From positions 1-60,121 of the forward strand of contig NZ_CAMFJF010000022.1 of assembly GCF_945956895.1 (NCBI RefSeq): 60,121 nt of DNA, read 5' to 3'. This document shows positions 17,546 to 26,261 of this stretch, in pieces. Within the stretch, counting starts at the first letter, position 1. Every line of letters begins with the position of its first letter. The stretch comes from an uncultured Allobosea sp. Its GTDB lineage: Bacteria; Pseudomonadota; Alphaproteobacteria; Rhizobiales; Beijerinckiaceae. Position numbers and translations under genes: made by a program. Below the pieces are notes generated by a model. That model was not told the DNA's origin. It was given only the letters and a program-made list of their open reading frames with translations, and made no database searches.

Positions 17546-18331
17546 ATGTCCACTGACGATTTCCTCGCCCGTTTCGGCTCGCCCGGCGCCAGCCAGCCGG
17601 ATCCGGTCGCCGCTGCCCAGCAGGCGATGCGCAACGCCTTGCCCGCGCGCTTCTACAAGCAGGCCGACGTTCTGGAGCGCGACGGCCTCTTCCATGTCGC
17701 CCTCGACGGCAAGACAGCGCGGACCCCGGCCCGCAGGCCGCTCGCCGTCGCGTCTCGTCCGGTCGCCGAAGCCCTTGCCGCCGAATGGCAGGCGCAGGCC
17801 GAGCGAATCGACCCCGCACAGATGCCATTGACCCGCCTCGTCAATTCCGCGCTCGACGGCGTCGAGAACCAGCAGGAGGCCGTGCGCGCCGAGATCGTCC
17901 GCTACGCCGGCTCCGATGCGCTCTGCTACCGGGCCGGTGAACCCGAAGCGCTTGTCGAGCGGCAGAACCAGGTCTGGCAGCCGATCCTCGGCGAGATCGA
18001 GGCCTTGATCGGCGCCCGCTTCCTGCTGGCCGAAGGCATCGTCTTCGCTGAACAACCGCAAGAGACGCTCGCCGCCGTCGCCCGCCACGTCGCGAAAATC
18101 CCCGCCCCGCTCGCTCTCGCCGGCGCCCATAACGTCATGACGCTGACCGGCTCGGCCATCCTCACGCTCGCGCTGGCGAACGGTCAGATCGATCCGGATG
18201 CCGCGTGGGACGCCGCCCATCTCGACGAGGACTACCAGATCGGGATCTGGGGCCAGGACGAGGAGGCGGCCGAGCGCCGCGTCATCAGACGCCGCGAATT
18301 CGATGCAGCCGTCCTGCTGCTGAAGGGCTAG
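17546..18331 (+). CDS. ATP12-family F1-ATPase assembly chaperone
   Basis: A 261-residue protein of the ATP12 family, which in mitochondria and alphaproteobacteria assists assembly of the F1 ATP synthase by holding the alpha subunit. The family blocks are visible: RFYKQADVLERDGLFHVALDGK near residues 33-54, then PLAVASRPVAEALAAEWQAQ, and the C-terminal GSAILTLALANGQIDPDAAW and DEDYQIGIWGQDEEA. It is cytosolic, with no signal. Followed after 5 bases by a broken DUF1801 gene. Confidence 0.9.
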   Translation: MSTDDFLARFGSPGASQPDPVAAAQQAMRNALPARFYKQADVLERDGLFHVALDGKTARTPARRPLAVASRPVAEALAAEWQAQAERIDPAQMPLTRLVNSALDGVENQQEAVRAEIVRYAGSDALCYRAGEPEALVERQNQVWQPILGEIEALIGARFLLAEGIVFAEQPQETLAAVARHVAKIPAPLALAGAHNVMTLTGSAILTLALANGQIDPDAAWDAAHLDEDYQIGIWGQDEEAAERRVIRRREFDAAVLLLKG

Positions 18332-18336
18332 GCCCG

Positions 18337-18723
18337 ATGGCGATGGGACCCGCGGCGACATCTCCCGATGCTTACGTCGCGGCGCTTACCGGCTGGTAGC
18401 GCAGTCTCGTCGAACAATTGCGGCGGGATGTCCGCGCCGCCGCCCCGCCCGACGAGCGGATCAAATGGACCCATCTCGTCTACTTCTCCAATGGCCCGCT
18501 GCTGCTGATCCGCGCCGAGGAAAAGCGCGTCCTCTTTGGCTTCTGGCGGGGCAAGCGCCTGCGCGAGATTGCGCCGCGCCTCAAGGCCGGCGGCAAATAC
18601 GAGCTGGCGACCTGGGAATTACGCGAGGGCGACAGCGTCGACGCCGTGCTGGTGACGAAGCTGGTTCAGGAAGCCGTCCGGCTGAATGACGAGCTTGGCG
18701 ATCCGGCCGCGCGTTCCGCATGA
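18337..18723 (+). pseudogene. DUF1801 protein gene interrupted by an in-frame TAG
   Basis: The frame from ATG 18337 reads MAMGPAATSPDAYVAALTGW, then TAG at 18397-18399, and continues in the same frame RSLVEQLRRDVRAAAPPDER through IKWTHLVYFSNGPLLLI to the end of a typical DUF1801 (YdhG-like) domain. Joined across the stop it would be a normal-length 128-residue protein. A CAG-to-TAG change explains the break. A restart at TTG 18418 could still give a 101-residue truncated product lacking the first helix. Family function is poorly known. Confidence 0.75.
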
Positions 18724-18821
18724 TTGCGGTTCCGGCTTCAGCAAACGTCGTAATGGACTCATGCGCGATGGCCGCTTAAGCCGGCTTTCGAGACGCGATT
18801 TCCGGCCGGGAGCCTGCCGCC

Positions 18822-20351
18822 ATGAAGGACATCCTCGAACAGCTCGAAACCCGCCGCGAGGGCGCCCGCAAGGGTGGCGGCGAGCGCCGCATCGAGGCGC
18901 AGCACAAGCGCGGCAAGCTGACGGCGCGCGAGCGCATAGAACTCCTGCTCGACAAGGACTCCTTCGAGGAGTTCGACATGTTCGTGCAGCATCGCTGCGT
19001 CGATTTCGGCATGGACAAGGCCGAGAAGATCCCCGGCGACGGCGTCGTCACCGGCTGGGGCACGGTCAACGGCCGCACCGTCTTCGTCTTCTCGAAGGAC
19101 TTCACCGTCTTCGGCGGCTCGCTCTCCGAGACGCATGCGCAGAAGATCATCAAGATCCAGGACATGGCGCTGAAGATGCGCGCGCCCATCGTCGGCCTGT
19201 TCGACGCCGGCGGCGCCCGCATCCAGGAGGGCGTCGCCGCGCTCGGCGGCTATGGCGAAGTCTTCAAGCGGAACGTTCAGGCTTCCGGCGTCATTCCGCA
19301 GATCTCGGTGATCATGGGCCCCTGCGCCGGCGGCGACGTCTATTCCCCGGCCATGACCGATTTCATCTTCATGGTCCGCGACACCTCCTACATGTTCGTG
19401 ACCGGCCCGGAGGTGGTGAAGACCGTCACCAACGAAACCGTGACCTCGGAGGAACTCGGCGGCGCCAAGGTCCATACCTCGAAGTCCTCGGTCGCCGACG
19501 GCTCCTTCGAGAACGATGTCGAGGCGCTGCTGCAGGTGCGCCGCCTGCTCGACTTCCTGCCGGCCAACAACACGGCCGGCGTGCCGGAATGGCCCTCCTT
19601 CGACGTGCCCGACCGCGTCGACATGAGCCTCGACACGCTCGTCCCGGACAATCCGAACAAGCCCTACGACATCAAGGAGCTGATCCTGAAAACGGTCGAC
19701 GAGGGCGACTTCTTCGAGATCCAGGGATCTTACGCCGGCAATATCGTCACCGGCTTCGGCCGCATCGAGGGCCGCACCGTCGGCATCGTCGCCAACCAGC
19801 CGATGGTGCTGGCCGGCGTGCTCGACTCAGACGCCTCGCGCAAGGCCGCCCGCTTCGTGCGCTATTGCGACGCCTTCGAGATCCCGATCGTCTCGCTGGT
19901 CGACGTCCCCGGCTTTCTGCCCGGCACGGCGCAGGAATATGGCGGGCTGATCAAGCACGGCGCCAAGCTGCTCTTCGCCTATAGCGAATGCACCGTGCCG
20001 CTGGTCACGATCATCACGCGCAAGGCCTTCGGCGGCGCCTATGACGTGATGGCCTCGAAGCATATCGGCGCCGACGTCAACTATGCCTGGCCGACAGCGC
20101 AGATCGCTGTGATGGGCGCCAAGGGCGCGGTCGAGATCATCTTCCGCGGCGGCGATGCCGAGACGATCGCCGGCCAGACCAAGGAATACGAGGACCGCTT
20201 CATGTCCCCCTTCGTCGCGGCCGAGCGCGGCTATATCGACGAAGTCATCATGCCGCACTCGACGCGGCGCCGCATCGCCCGCGCGCTCGCCATGCTCCGC
20301 ACCAAGAGCGTCGAGCGTCCCTGGCGCAAGCACGACAACATTCCGCTCTGA
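18822..20351 (+). CDS. pccB: Propionyl-CoA carboxylase beta (carboxyltransferase) subunit
   Basis: A 509-residue biotin-dependent carboxyltransferase subunit. It has the crotonase-like N and C domains; the oxyanion-hole glycines appear in [12 protein letters not shown] (about residue 126) and [16 protein letters not shown] (about 405). [19 protein letters not shown] and [20 protein letters not shown] are diagnostic of PccB rather than AccA/AccD. It transfers CO2 from biotin to propionyl-CoA, giving methylmalonyl-CoA. The biotin-carrying alpha subunit is not in the window. GGGAG lies about 10 bases before the ATG. Confidence 0.92.
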   Translation: MKDILEQLETRREGARKGGGERRIEAQHKRGKLTARERIELLLDKDSFEEFDMFVQHRCVDFGMDKAEKIPGDGVVTGWGTVNGRTVFVFSKDFTVFGGSLSETHAQKIIKIQDMALKMRAPIVGLFDAGGARIQEGVAALGGYGEVFKRNVQASGVIPQISVIMGPCAGGDVYSPAMTDFIFMVRDTSYMFVTGPEVVKTVTNETVTSEELGGAKVHTSKSSVADGSFENDVEALLQVRRLLDFLPANNTAGVPEWPSFDVPDRVDMSLDTLVPDNPNKPYDIKELILKTVDEGDFFEIQGSYAGNIVTGFGRIEGRTVGIVANQPMVLAGVLDSDASRKAARFVRYCDAFEIPIVSLVDVPGFLPGTAQEYGGLIKHGAKLLFAYSECTVPLVTIITRKAFGGAYDVMASKHIGADVNYAWPTAQIAVMGAKGAVEIIFRGGDAETIAGQTKEYEDRFMSPFVAAERGYIDEVIMPHSTRRRIARALAMLRTKSVERPWRKHDNIPL

Positions 20352-20360
20352 GCGGAAGGT

Positions 20361-21626
20361 CTACGACCAGCGCTTGAACACGGCGCTGGCATTCACCCCG
20401 CCGAAACCGAAGCCGTTCGAGATGGCATGCTCCATCGCGAGCGGCCGCGCGACCTTCGCCACGAGGTCGAGCCCGGCCGCCGCCTCGTCCGGATTCTCGA
20501 GGTTGAGCGTCGGCGGGGCGATCTGGTCGCGCAGCGTCAGGATCGTGAAGATCGCCTCCAGCCCGCCGGCCGCGCCGAGCAGATGGCCGGTGGCCGATTT
20601 CGTCGCACTGATCGCGATGCCGCCCTCGGAGCCGAACACCGCCTTGATCGCGGCAAGTTCGCCGCGGTCGCCGACCGGGGTCGAGGTCGAATGGGCGTTG
20701 AGATGGGCGACATCGGCCGGCTGAAGCCCGGCCTGCTTCAGCGCGGTCTCCATGGCGCGCCGGGCGCCCGAGCCGTCCTCGGGGCCGGAAGTGATGTGAT
20801 AGGCATCGGCGCTGGTGCCGTAGCCGGTCAATTCGGCCAGGATCGTGGCGCCGCGCGCCTGCGCATGCTCCAGCGCCTCGATCACCAGCAGGCCCGCGCC
20901 CTCGCCCATGACGAATCCGTCGCGGTCCCGGTCGAAGGGCCGCGAAGCCTTTTCCGGCTCGTCGTTGAAGCCGGTCGAAAGCGCACGGGCCGCCGCGAAA
21001 CCGCCAAGCGCGACGAGATCGACGCAGGCCTCGGTGCCGCCGCAGAGCGCGATATCGACCTCGCCCGCCCGGATCAGGCGCGCCGCATCGCCGATCGCCT
21101 GCACGCCGGCGGCGCAGGCGGTGACCGGTGCGCCGATCGGCCCCTTGAAGCCATGCTCGATAGAGACATGGCCGGCGGCCAGATTGACCAGGAAGGATGG
21201 AATCGTGAAGGGCGAGAGTCGCCGCGCCCCGCGTTGGTCGACGGTCCGCACCGCCTCGGCGATCGCCGGGAAGCCGCCGATGCCGGATGCGATCACCGTC
21301 GCTGTGCGTTCGCGCTCGGCCTCGTTTTGCGGCTGCCAGCCGGCCTGCGCCAGCGCCTCCTTGGCGGCGACCAGCGCGAACTGGATGAAGCGGTCCATCT
21401 TGCGCTGGTCCTTCGGCGCGATCACCGCATCGGGATCGAACCCACCTTCGGCATCCTCGGCCTTCGACGGCACGATGCCTGCGACCTTGGCCGGTAGCGT
21501 CTCGACGACCGCGTCCGGCAGGCGGCGCAGACCGGAACGCCCGGCCAGCAGGCGCTGCCAGGCGATCTCGGTTCCGCAGCCGAGCGGCGAGACGACGCCC
21601 ATTCCGGTGACGACGATACGGCGCAT
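20361..21626 (-). CDS. fabF: 3-oxoacyl-ACP synthase II-type enzyme
   Basis: A 421-residue thiolase-fold condensing enzyme with the complete triad: Cys171 in VTACAAGVQA, His312 in LNAHSTSTPVGD and His348 in SATGHLLGAAGG. The glycine-rich C-terminal ISNGFGFGGVNAS binds the acyl chain pocket. It elongates acyl-ACP by Claisen condensation with malonyl-ACP. It lies 9 bases after an HxlR-type regulator on the same strand, an unusual place for fabF, so it may be a second copy with a specialised acyl product rather than the housekeeping enzyme. Confidence 0.9.
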   Translation of the reverse strand: MRRIVVTGMGVVSPLGCGTEIAWQRLLAGRSGLRRLPDAVVETLPAKVAGIVPSKAEDAEGGFDPDAVIAPKDQRKMDRFIQFALVAAKEALAQAGWQPQNEAERERTATVIASGIGGFPAIAEAVRTVDQRGARRLSPFTIPSFLVNLAAGHVSIEHGFKGPIGAPVTACAAGVQAIGDAARLIRAGEVDIALCGGTEACVDLVALGGFAAARALSTGFNDEPEKASRPFDRDRDGFVMGEGAGLLVIEALEHAQARGATILAELTGYGTSADAYHITSGPEDGSGARRAMETALKQAGLQPADVAHLNAHSTSTPVGDRGELAAIKAVFGSEGGIAISATKSATGHLLGAAGGLEAIFTILTLRDQIAPPTLNLENPDEAAAGLDLVAKVARPLAMEHAISNGFGFGGVNASAVFKRWS

Positions 21627-21635
21627 GGAAAGCTC

Positions 21636-22151
21636 CTATTCGCGAGAAGCCGGCACAGCCGCATCCCGCGCCACCACGATGGCGAGGCGTTGCAACATGC
21701 CGGGACTGGCCTGTGGGCCGGCGATGACGGTGACATTGTCGGAATTCACGGGCTGCAAGGTCTCAGCATCGGCATAGGCCGGCACGACCGCTCGCCCGCT
21801 CTCGCGATCGGCGAGCAGCAGGGCTTGCCCTTCCGGCGCGAGATGTCGGTTGCCGAAGGCGACCAGCGCCGCAACGACCGGGAAGAAGTCCCTACCCCTC
21901 TCCGCCAGCACGTATTCGTAGCGCTTCGGCCGCTCGCTATAGAGCCGTCGCTCGAACAGCCCGGCTTCGGTGAGGTGCTTCAGGCGCCGCGCCAGCATAT
22001 TCGGCGCGATGCCGAGGCTGCGCTGGAACTCGTCGAAGCGGGTGAAGCCCTGCAACGCATCGCGCAGGATCAGGATGCTCCACCACTCGCCCACGGCCTC
22101 GACGGCGCGGGCGCAGGGACATTCGGCAAGCGGGGAGAGCCGGGGCTGCAT
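21636..22151 (-). CDS. HxlR-family transcriptional regulator
   Basis: A 171-residue winged-helix protein. The first 100 residues match HxlR: CPCARAVEAVGEWWSILILRD (near residues 11-31, with a redox-capable Cys pair), FDEFQRSLGIAPNMLARRLK recognition helix and the wing around YSERPKRYEYVLAERG. A C-terminal extension of about 70 residues follows. HxlR proteins often sense aldehydes or thiol stress. It is immediately upstream of a fabF-like gene in the same orientation, so co-transcription and possibly autoregulation are likely. Confidence 0.85.
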   Translation of the reverse strand: MQPRLSPLAECPCARAVEAVGEWWSILILRDALQGFTRFDEFQRSLGIAPNMLARRLKHLTEAGLFERRLYSERPKRYEYVLAERGRDFFPVVAALVAFGNRHLAPEGQALLLADRESGRAVVPAYADAETLQPVNSDNVTVIAGPQASPGMLQRLAIVVARDAAVPASRE

Positions 22152-22217
22152 GCGCTCCAGCTAATGCAGAAACTATCATTTTGCAAGTCACTATCACAGG
22201 TCGCGCAGTAGCGCTTC

Positions 22218-23360
22218 TCAGTCCAGCGTGCTCCTGAACCGCATCAGCGCGAGCCCCGCATAAACCGGCACGAACAGGCTGAGATAGAACACCTCGTCGC
22301 CGATATCGCTCAAGCCCGCCCCTTTCAGCATGATCGCCCGGATGATCCGCAGGAAATGCGTCAGCGGGAAGAGTTCGCCCAACGCTTGCGCCCAGCCCGG
22401 CATGCCGGCGAAGGGGAACATGAAGCCGGACAGCATCAGCGAGGGCAGGAAGAAGAAGAAGGTCAGCTGCATCGCCTGGAGCTGCGTGCGCGCCACCGTC
22501 GAGATCGTGTAGCCGAGCAGGACCAACGCCAGCACGAAGACCAGAACGCAACTCAGGAGAAGCCCGAGCCCGCCGAGGAAGGGCACGGCAAAGAGCAGCT
22601 TCGCCGCTCCCAACACGATCACCACCTGCACGGAGCCGACGGCGAGATAGGGCAAAATCTTGCCGAGCATGATCTCGCCGGCCGTCGCCGGCATGGCGAG
22701 CAGGTTCTCCATCGTGCCGCGCTCGATCTCGCGGGTCAGCGCCATCGCCGTCATCATGACCATGGTCATCTGCAGGATGACGCCGAGCAGGCCGGGCACG
22801 ATGTTGTACTGGGTGATGTTCTCGGGATTGTAGCGCCGGTGCACGACGAAGGAGAGGCTGTCGCCGCCGGCGCCGGCCGGATCGGTGACCGGCTCGCGCC
22901 CCTGCGCCCTGATCAGCGCCCGGCTCGCGATAGTGCCGAGCGCCGAGACCGCGCCGCTCGCAGCCGCCGGATCGGTCGCATCGGCCTCAACCAGGATGCG
23001 CGGCTTGTCCGCCCGCTCGACGCGGGCGCCGAAATCGCTGGGAATGGTGACGAGGAAGGAGATTTCGCCCTTCGCCATCAGGCTTTCCGCCTCGGCCGCG
23101 CTCTGCGGCCGCTCGCCGAAGCGGTAGTAGTTCGAAACCTCCAGTGCCGAGACCACGGCGCGGGTATAGCGATCCTGCCCAAGCGCCAGAATCGCCGCCG
23201 GCAGGCCGCGCGGATCGTTGTTGATCGCATAGCCGAAGAGCAGGAGCTGGACGATCGGCACCGCCAGCATCATCGCAAAGGTGATGCGGTCGCGCCGCAT
23301 CTGCACGAATTCCTTGGCCAGCATCGCGCCGAGCCGGCGAGGCGAGAACAAGCCGGTCAT
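22218..23360 (-). CDS. ABC-2 type exporter permease (YbhR/YbhS-like)
   Basis: A 380-residue membrane protein: one N-terminal helix, a large extracytoplasmic domain (residues about 45-185), then five C-terminal helices, the standard ABC-2 layout. The segment EIERGTMENLLAMPATAGEIMLGKI (coupling helix region) is typical. It overlaps the upstream ATPase gene by four bases (ATGA), so the two are coupled. E. coli ybhGFSR has two permeases; here only one is present and it probably forms a homodimer. Likely exports drugs or small hydrophobic compounds. Confidence 0.85.
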   Translation of the reverse strand: MTGLFSPRRLGAMLAKEFVQMRRDRITFAMMLAVPIVQLLLFGYAINNDPRGLPAAILALGQDRYTRAVVSALEVSNYYRFGERPQSAAEAESLMAKGEISFLVTIPSDFGARVERADKPRILVEADATDPAAASGAVSALGTIASRALIRAQGREPVTDPAGAGGDSLSFVVHRRYNPENITQYNIVPGLLGVILQMTMVMMTAMALTREIERGTMENLLAMPATAGEIMLGKILPYLAVGSVQVVIVLGAAKLLFAVPFLGGLGLLLSCVLVFVLALVLLGYTISTVARTQLQAMQLTFFFFLPSLMLSGFMFPFAGMPGWAQALGELFPLTHFLRIIRAIMLKGAGLSDIGDEVFYLSLFVPVYAGLALMRFRSTLD

Positions 23361-24283
23361 GCAGCCCGCTCCTGCGCCCCGGTCATGAACTTGATGAAGA
23401 CGTCTTCGAGGCTGGTCTCGCCGGGCTCGACCTTGATGCCGGCATCGCTCTTCAAGGGCTCCAGAGCCGCTTCCAGCTTCCGCCGGTCGGTGCCCACGAC
23501 ATGCAGCGCCGCGCCGAAGGGCGCGACCTGCTCGACGCCCTCGGCAGCCGACAGCGCCCGGATCTGCGGGGGTTTCAGCACACCATGGACGACATAGGTG
23601 ACGAGCCCGGAGCCCTTCACGACTTCCTCAACCGTCCCGGTCGCCAGCATGCGGCCATAGGCGATGTAGCCGATGCGATGGCAGCGCTCGGCCTCATCCA
23701 TGTAATGGGTCGAGACGAGGACCGTCATGCCGTCCCCGGCCAGGCGATGGATCTCGTCCCAGAACTCGCGACGTGCCTTGGGATCGACGCCGGCGGTCGG
23801 TTCATCGAGCAGCAGGAGCTTGGGCTGGTGCATGATGCAGGCCGCGAGCGCCAGCCTCTGCTTCCAGCCGCCCGAGAGCGTGCCGGCAAGCTGGTCCTTG
23901 CGCGAGGTCAGCCCCAGCCCGTCCAGCGTCTTCGCCACAGCCTCATCGACCGGGTCGAGCTCGTAGAGCCGGGCCACGAAGGTCAGGTTCTCTGCGATGG
24001 TCAGGTCTTCGTAGAAGGAGAAGCGCTGCGTCATGTAGCCGACCTGGCGCTTGATCGCGGCGCTCTGGGTGCGGACATCGAGCCCGAGCACGGTGCCCTC
24101 CCCGGCATCGGGCTTGAGCAGCCCGCAGATCATGCGGATCGTCGTCGTCTTGCCGGAACCGTTGGGCCCGAGGAAGCCGACGATCTCGCCCGTCGCCACC
24201 GCAAGATCGACATTGTCGACCACCGTGCGCTTGCCGAAGCGCTTGGTCATGCCGCGCACATCGATGGCGAGCGGCACGCTCAC
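23357..24283 (-). CDS. ABC exporter ATP-binding protein (YbhF-like)
   Basis: A 308-residue nucleotide-binding subunit with Walker A GPNGSGKTTT, Q-loop in GYMTQRFSFYEDLT, signature LSGGWKQR, Walker B LLLLDEPTAGVD and switch His in STHYMDEA. A C-terminal extension of about 90 residues ends GETSLEDVFIKFMTG, the DrrA/YbhF type. The start is GTG 24283, whose GTGA overlaps the stop of the HlyD gene by four bases. The E. coli homologue YbhF is a tandem fusion of two such domains; this one is single. Confidence 0.88.
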   Translation of the reverse strand: MSVPLAIDVRGMTKRFGKRTVVDNVDLAVATGEIVGFLGPNGSGKTTTIRMICGLLKPDAGEGTVLGLDVRTQSAAIKRQVGYMTQRFSFYEDLTIAENLTFVARLYELDPVDEAVAKTLDGLGLTSRKDQLAGTLSGGWKQRLALAACIMHQPKLLLLDEPTAGVDPKARREFWDEIHRLAGDGMTVLVSTHYMDEAERCHRIGYIAYGRMLATGTVEEVVKGSGLVTYVVHGVLKPPQIRALSAAEGVEQVAPFGAALHVVGTDRRKLEAALEPLKSDAGIKVEPGETSLEDVFIKFMTGAQERAA

Positions 24284-25239
24284 CGGCCCCCCCGCAAGGT
24301 CACGTCGACGATCTGGCCGGGCTGCAAGGCCGATTGCGGCCCGCCATCCGGCCGCGCCTCGACCAGGTAGACCAGCTTCTGGCGCGTCTGCGCCGAGTAG
24401 ATCACCGGCGGCGTGAATTCGGGCTCGGGCGAGACATAGGTCACGGTCGCCGTCAGCCCGGGCGCGCAGCCGTCGCAGCGGACATCGAGCCTCATGCCGG
24501 GCGTGACGCCGGAGATCCTGAGCTCCGGCACATAGAGCATCAGCTTGGCGGCACCGTCCGGCAGCATCAGCAGCACCGGTGCACTCGGACCCGCCAGTTC
24601 GCCGACCCGGCGCAGCACGTCGCTGATCCGTCCGGACGAAGGCGCGACGAGCTGGCGTTGCGACAGGCGCCAACGCGCCTGCGCCAGGGCAGCCTTGGCC
24701 TGCTCCACCGCGTTCTCGCTCGCCTTGATCTCGTCCGGACGCGCCGGCAGGCGCGCGACATCCAGGTTGGCGGCATTCTGGCGGACGCTCGCGGCGGCGA
24801 CATCGCGCACTGTTTCCGCCTGGTCGAAATCGGCCTGGGTCGAGACGCCGCGCCGCAGCAGATCCTGCCGACGCTCCAGGGCCCGCTCGGCCTCGCGCTG
24901 CTGCGCCTTGGCCGAAGCCAGATTGGCCTCGATCACCGCGATCTCTTCGGGGCGCCTGCCGATCTTCAGGTTGTCCAGTTGCGCCTGCGCCTGCACCAGC
25001 CGCGCCTCGCTCTCCCGGACCGTGTTCTCCGCATCCGTCCTTTCCAGCGCGGCAACGACCTTGCCAGCCTCGACGCGATCGCCCCGGCGGACATCGATGC
25101 GCTCGATCCGGGCCGTGTCGATCGGCCCGAGCCGGACATATTCGCCCTCGACATAACCGGCGATCCGGACCGTGTCGCCGCCGCAGGCCGTGAAACTCGC
25201 CGCGATCAGCCCGAAGGAGCAGAGGAAGCCGAGGATCAT
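24280..25239 (-). CDS. HlyD-family periplasmic adaptor (YbhG-like), possible lipoprotein
   Basis: A 319-residue membrane-fusion protein. The N-terminus MILGFLCSFGLIAASFTAC could be a lipoprotein signal with Cys19, or a membrane anchor. A biotinyl-lipoyl half-domain (VEGEYVRLGPIDTARIERI) precedes a long coiled-coil hairpin (residues about 65-185), then the second lipoyl half and a beta-barrel. It bridges the ABC permease to the outer membrane channel. It overlaps the TetR gene by four bases upstream and the ATPase gene by four bases downstream. Confidence 0.86.
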   Translation of the reverse strand: MILGFLCSFGLIAASFTACGGDTVRIAGYVEGEYVRLGPIDTARIERIDVRRGDRVEAGKVVAALERTDAENTVRESEARLVQAQAQLDNLKIGRRPEEIAVIEANLASAKAQQREAERALERRQDLLRRGVSTQADFDQAETVRDVAAASVRQNAANLDVARLPARPDEIKASENAVEQAKAALAQARWRLSQRQLVAPSSGRISDVLRRVGELAGPSAPVLLMLPDGAAKLMLYVPELRISGVTPGMRLDVRCDGCAPGLTATVTYVSPEPEFTPPVIYSAQTRQKLVYLVEARPDGGPQSALQPGQIVDVTLRGGR

Positions 25240-25907
25240 GACCGTCCCTCCCGCAGGCTGGCGATGCTCGCGCGGACATTGTTGCCGATGACCCCGGCGA
25301 TCGCCTCGCTCTCAGCCGTATCGATGGCTTTCCAGCCCATGCGACGCATCACCGCCGGCCGGGCGAGCCGGAAATAGATGACCTGCCCGATCGTCGCGAA
25401 GACCGCGAGCTTGGTTTCCTGCGCCTCGGGCTCCATCCCGGTCGCGACTGCCCAGAGCCGGCAGACCTGGCCATGAACCGGACCGACAAGCCCCTCGTAG
25501 AGCGTCTCGAAGGCCGCGCTCGGCTCCATCATCTCGCGGACGACGAATCGCGCGATGGTCTCGCTCTCCGGTGCCTGCGCCGCGAAAGCGGTGACCCGCC
25601 CGATGATCGCGAGCAGCAGCTCCACCGCTGCTTCCGGCGCGAGCCCGTCGAGCGGCGGCATCGTCGCAGCGGCGCCGAAGACCCGCTGCCTCATCGTCGC
25701 GACGATGGCCTCGGCACAGGCCTGGCGCAGGCCGTCCTTGCCACCGAAATGATAGGCGATACCGGCGCTGTTGACGCCGGCCGCCTGCGCGATCTCGCGG
25801 GTCGAGCTCGCCTCGAAGCCATGCCGCCCGAACAGGTCGAGCCCGGCCCGGATCAACGCCTCGCGCGTTCCCGCATCGCTGTCTGAAACGGTTATCATGT
25901 CCTCCAT
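25236..25907 (-). CDS. TetR-family regulator of the exporter (CecR/DUF1956 type)
   Basis: A 223-residue repressor. The N-terminal HTH is REALIRAGLDLFGRHGFEASS then TREIAQAAGVNSAGIAYHFGGKDGL, the canonical TetR fold. The C-terminal domain with FVVREMMEPSAAFETLYEGL is the DUF1956 type found in E. coli CecR (YbiH), which controls ybhGFSR. It heads the operon and ends in a four-base overlap with the HlyD gene. A perfect 30-bp palindrome lies 13 bases before its start, the probable operator. ATG 25898 is an alternative start. Confidence 0.88.
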   Translation of the reverse strand: MEDMITVSDSDAGTREALIRAGLDLFGRHGFEASSTREIAQAAGVNSAGIAYHFGGKDGLRQACAEAIVATMRQRVFGAAATMPPLDGLAPEAAVELLLAIIGRVTAFAAQAPESETIARFVVREMMEPSAAFETLYEGLVGPVHGQVCRLWAVATGMEPEAQETKLAVFATIGQVIYFRLARPAVMRRMGWKAIDTAESEAIAGVIGNNVRASIASLREGRS

Positions 25908-25920
25908 GTAGCATGAGCGC

Positions 25921-25950
25921 TGTTTTCAATCAATCGATTGATTGAAAACA
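25921..25950. promoter_or_regulatory. 30-bp perfect palindromic operator for the TetR-exporter operon
   Basis: The left half TGTTTTCAATCAATC is exactly complementary to the right half GATTGATTGAAAACA, with the centre between 25935 and 25936. It begins 13 bases upstream of the TetR start codon. A TetR dimer site of this length and symmetry right at the promoter strongly suggests autoregulation. Confidence 0.88.
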
Positions 25951-26002
25951 TAAGCAGGAAAAGCCGGCACGATCGCGTGGCATGTCTCTCACGAGATCAC
26001 GC

Positions 26003-26151
26003 CGTCATTCCGGGGCTTCGCGAAGCGAAGAGCCCGGAATCCAGAACCGATGCCGGCTCCGGGAAGAACCCGATCGAGCCGTTGCTCAAACTCACAAAAG
26101 ACATCGGCTCTGGATTCCGGGCTGAGGCCTGCGGCCTGCCCCGGAAAGACG
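26003..26151. repeat. Intergenic inverted repeat, CGTCATTCCGGGGC type
   Basis: CGTCATTCCGGGGCTTCGCG with AGCCCGGAATCCAGA on the left mirrors TCTGGATTCCGGGCT and CTGCCCCGGAAAGACG on the right. It occupies most of the 350-bp gap between the TetR gene and the MBOAT gene. I see no gene in that gap. Confidence 0.7.
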
Positions 26152-26261
26152 AAGGCTTCTACACAACCGGGCGCCTCATTCCGCTCCAGTGCCCGCCCGA
26201 CATGACTCGCGAACCATAATGGTCTAAGGCGGCAGCCATCCTTTGATCCGCTTCCCGCCCG

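Noticed and set aside
18397..18399. Programmed read-through or recoding of TAG in the DUF1801 gene
   Set aside because: No special downstream structure is seen, and the integrase pseudogene shows that ordinary nonsense mutations occur nearby; decay is simpler.
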